Origin: Candidatus Magasanikbacteria bacterium RIFCSPHIGHO2_02_FULL_50_9b
GTDB taxonomy: Bacteria; Patescibacteriota; Patescibacteriia; Magasanikbacterales; 2-02-FULL-50-9b
Assembly: GCA_001782975.1 (NCBI GenBank)
Contig: MFQD01000045.1
Coordinates: 1-14,342 of the forward strand
DNA length: 14,342 bases
Reading direction: 5' to 3'
The position numbers and the translations under genes are program-made. The notes beneath the pieces were generated by a model. It was not told where the DNA came from and ran no database searches. It saw nothing but the letters and a program-made list of their open reading frames with translations. Positions 13,816 to 14,342 of the stretch are shown here, piece after piece. Positions within the stretch are counted from its first letter, which is position 1. Each line of letters starts with the position of its first letter.

Positions 13816-13844
13816 ATTTTAACAAAGAACGTGCAGAAAAACAA
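13816..13844 (-). promoter_or_regulatory. Promoter of thyX
   Basis: On the minus strand TGTTAAAAT (13824-13816) is an extended -10 identical to that of the rpsA promoter. A weak -35, TTGTTT (13844-13839), lies 17 bp upstream. The predicted start near 13809 leaves a leader of about 8 nt before the ATG at 13801. This supports the shorter thyX start. Confidence 0.65.
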
Positions 13845-13855
13845 TTCACCGTCAA

Positions 13856-14342
13856 CTAGAGCGTCACCTTCCACAAAATCAGCTGCTCTGGCGTGATTTC
13901 GACAAATGAAAACACGCGGACATAGTTTGCAATTGATCCCAAATTGACAATGAGCGCGCCGTCGAGCGATGTGTCGACATAGGGCATGTGCAAATGACCG
14001 TAGCAAAAAATGTGCGCATCAGGAGCGACCGTTTGCTGCAACTGAAATGTGTGTGCGCGGTACCGTTCCATCAAGCGTTCACCATGTTTCAACTTGGCGC
14101 GGCGATACAATTTATCAGTGTTCACTCCGGCGCGTTTCATGATGCCGGCAACCTTGGTGGCGTAGCGACTGTACCATGGCGATTTTTTGTTTATCGGGTC
14201 CGCGCTGTGGCCGTGCGACAGAAACACCGGACCAACTTGCAAAAATTCGTGTGTCTGAATGCCATTTTCTTTTTCAATCCGTCGCCACGCTGTCCAATCG
14301 TGATTACCACGAATGAGATGGACATTTTTTACCAAAAAATCC
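13856..14342 (-). CDS. Calcineurin-like metallophosphoesterase, 5' end cut by the window
   Basis: The reading frame is open to the window edge, so the N-terminus with the first metal-binding motifs (DxH and GDxxD) is missing. The visible 162 codons hold GNHD, then LSHGHS and YGHLHMP, the later metal-ligand motifs of the calcineurin-like family, and NLGSIA near the end. Such enzymes hydrolyse phosphomono- or diesters with two metal ions. The substrate cannot be told; YfcE/MJ0936-type phosphodiesterases and UDP-diacylglucosamine hydrolases share these motifs. The gene ends 54 nt before the thyX ATG, and the gap holds the thyX promoter. It may still be read through into thyX. Confidence 0.88.
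   Translation of the reverse strand, partial: DFLVKNVHLIRGNHDWTAWRRIEKENGIQTHEFLQVGPVFLSHGHSADPINKKSPWYSRYATKVAGIMKRAGVNTDKLYRRAKLKHGERLMERYRAHTFQLQQTVAPDAHIFCYGHLHMPYVDTSLDGALIVNLGSIANYVRVFSFVEITPEQLILWKVTL

Noticed and set aside
13802..13855. Longer thyX starting at 13855
   Set aside because: The codon there is TTG, directly after the phosphoesterase stop, and the thyX promoter would lie inside the gene. The ATG at 13801 fits the promoter.
1..14342. CRISPR arrays, tRNA or rRNA genes, phage tail genes
   Set aside because: No regularly spaced direct repeats, no tRNA cloverleaf or rRNA sequence was recognised by eye. The baseplate-J-like protein has no tail-gene neighbours.

Overview
The window is dense bacterial DNA that most resembles a Candidatus Patescibacteria (CPR, Parcubacteria-like) genome. 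The reasons are compact gene spacing, a PilB ATPase next to a membrane-anchored baseplate-J-like protein and a polytopic membrane protein, an essential-gene-rich content, and no convincing Shine-Dalgarno sequence at almost any start. TGA ends ftsH and the baseplate-J-like gene, so the CPR lineages that read TGA as glycine are excluded. The lineage call is inference from gene content; no 16S rRNA gene is present.

Layout. 1-185: a hairpin repeat (copy A) and a near-consensus promoter. 186-3204 (+): a four-domain ribosomal protein S1 and FtsH, 10 nt apart. 3205-4628: an island holding hairpin copy B (inverted), a terminator, one GC-richer orphan membrane protein on the minus strand, its putative promoter, and hairpin copy C. 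4629-10071 (+): a five-gene run of polytopic membrane protein, PilB-type ATPase, baseplate-J-like protein, MiaA tRNA prenyltransferase and a small orphan that overlaps miaA and has its own promoter. 10068-14342 (-): GatB, thymidylate kinase, a double-length ThyX and the 3' part of a calcineurin-like phosphoesterase.

The minus-strand genes give a dTMP-making pair (ThyX makes dTMP, Tmk phosphorylates it) beside GatB of the tRNA amidotransferase. The plus-strand run joins type IV pilus or secretion energetics with tRNA modification.

The strongest unexplained signal is a family of three long palindromes (52-120, 3223-3283, 4502-4568). They share a 35-nt core at about 30/35 identity: a 12-nt loop TTGCTGRCCTCT, a 5-bp inner stem, and a GAA/SGGA asymmetric internal loop. 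The outer arms differ in sequence but remain complementary. Paired changes, a G.U pair and a tandem G.A motif favour one strand as the folded, functional molecule. Two copies in inverted orientation bracket the GC-richer orphan gene. Other points of note are the tandem ThyX, whose two halves keep complementary parts of the signature motif, and a run of extended -10 promoters placed so close to start codons that very short or absent mRNA leaders are predicted.
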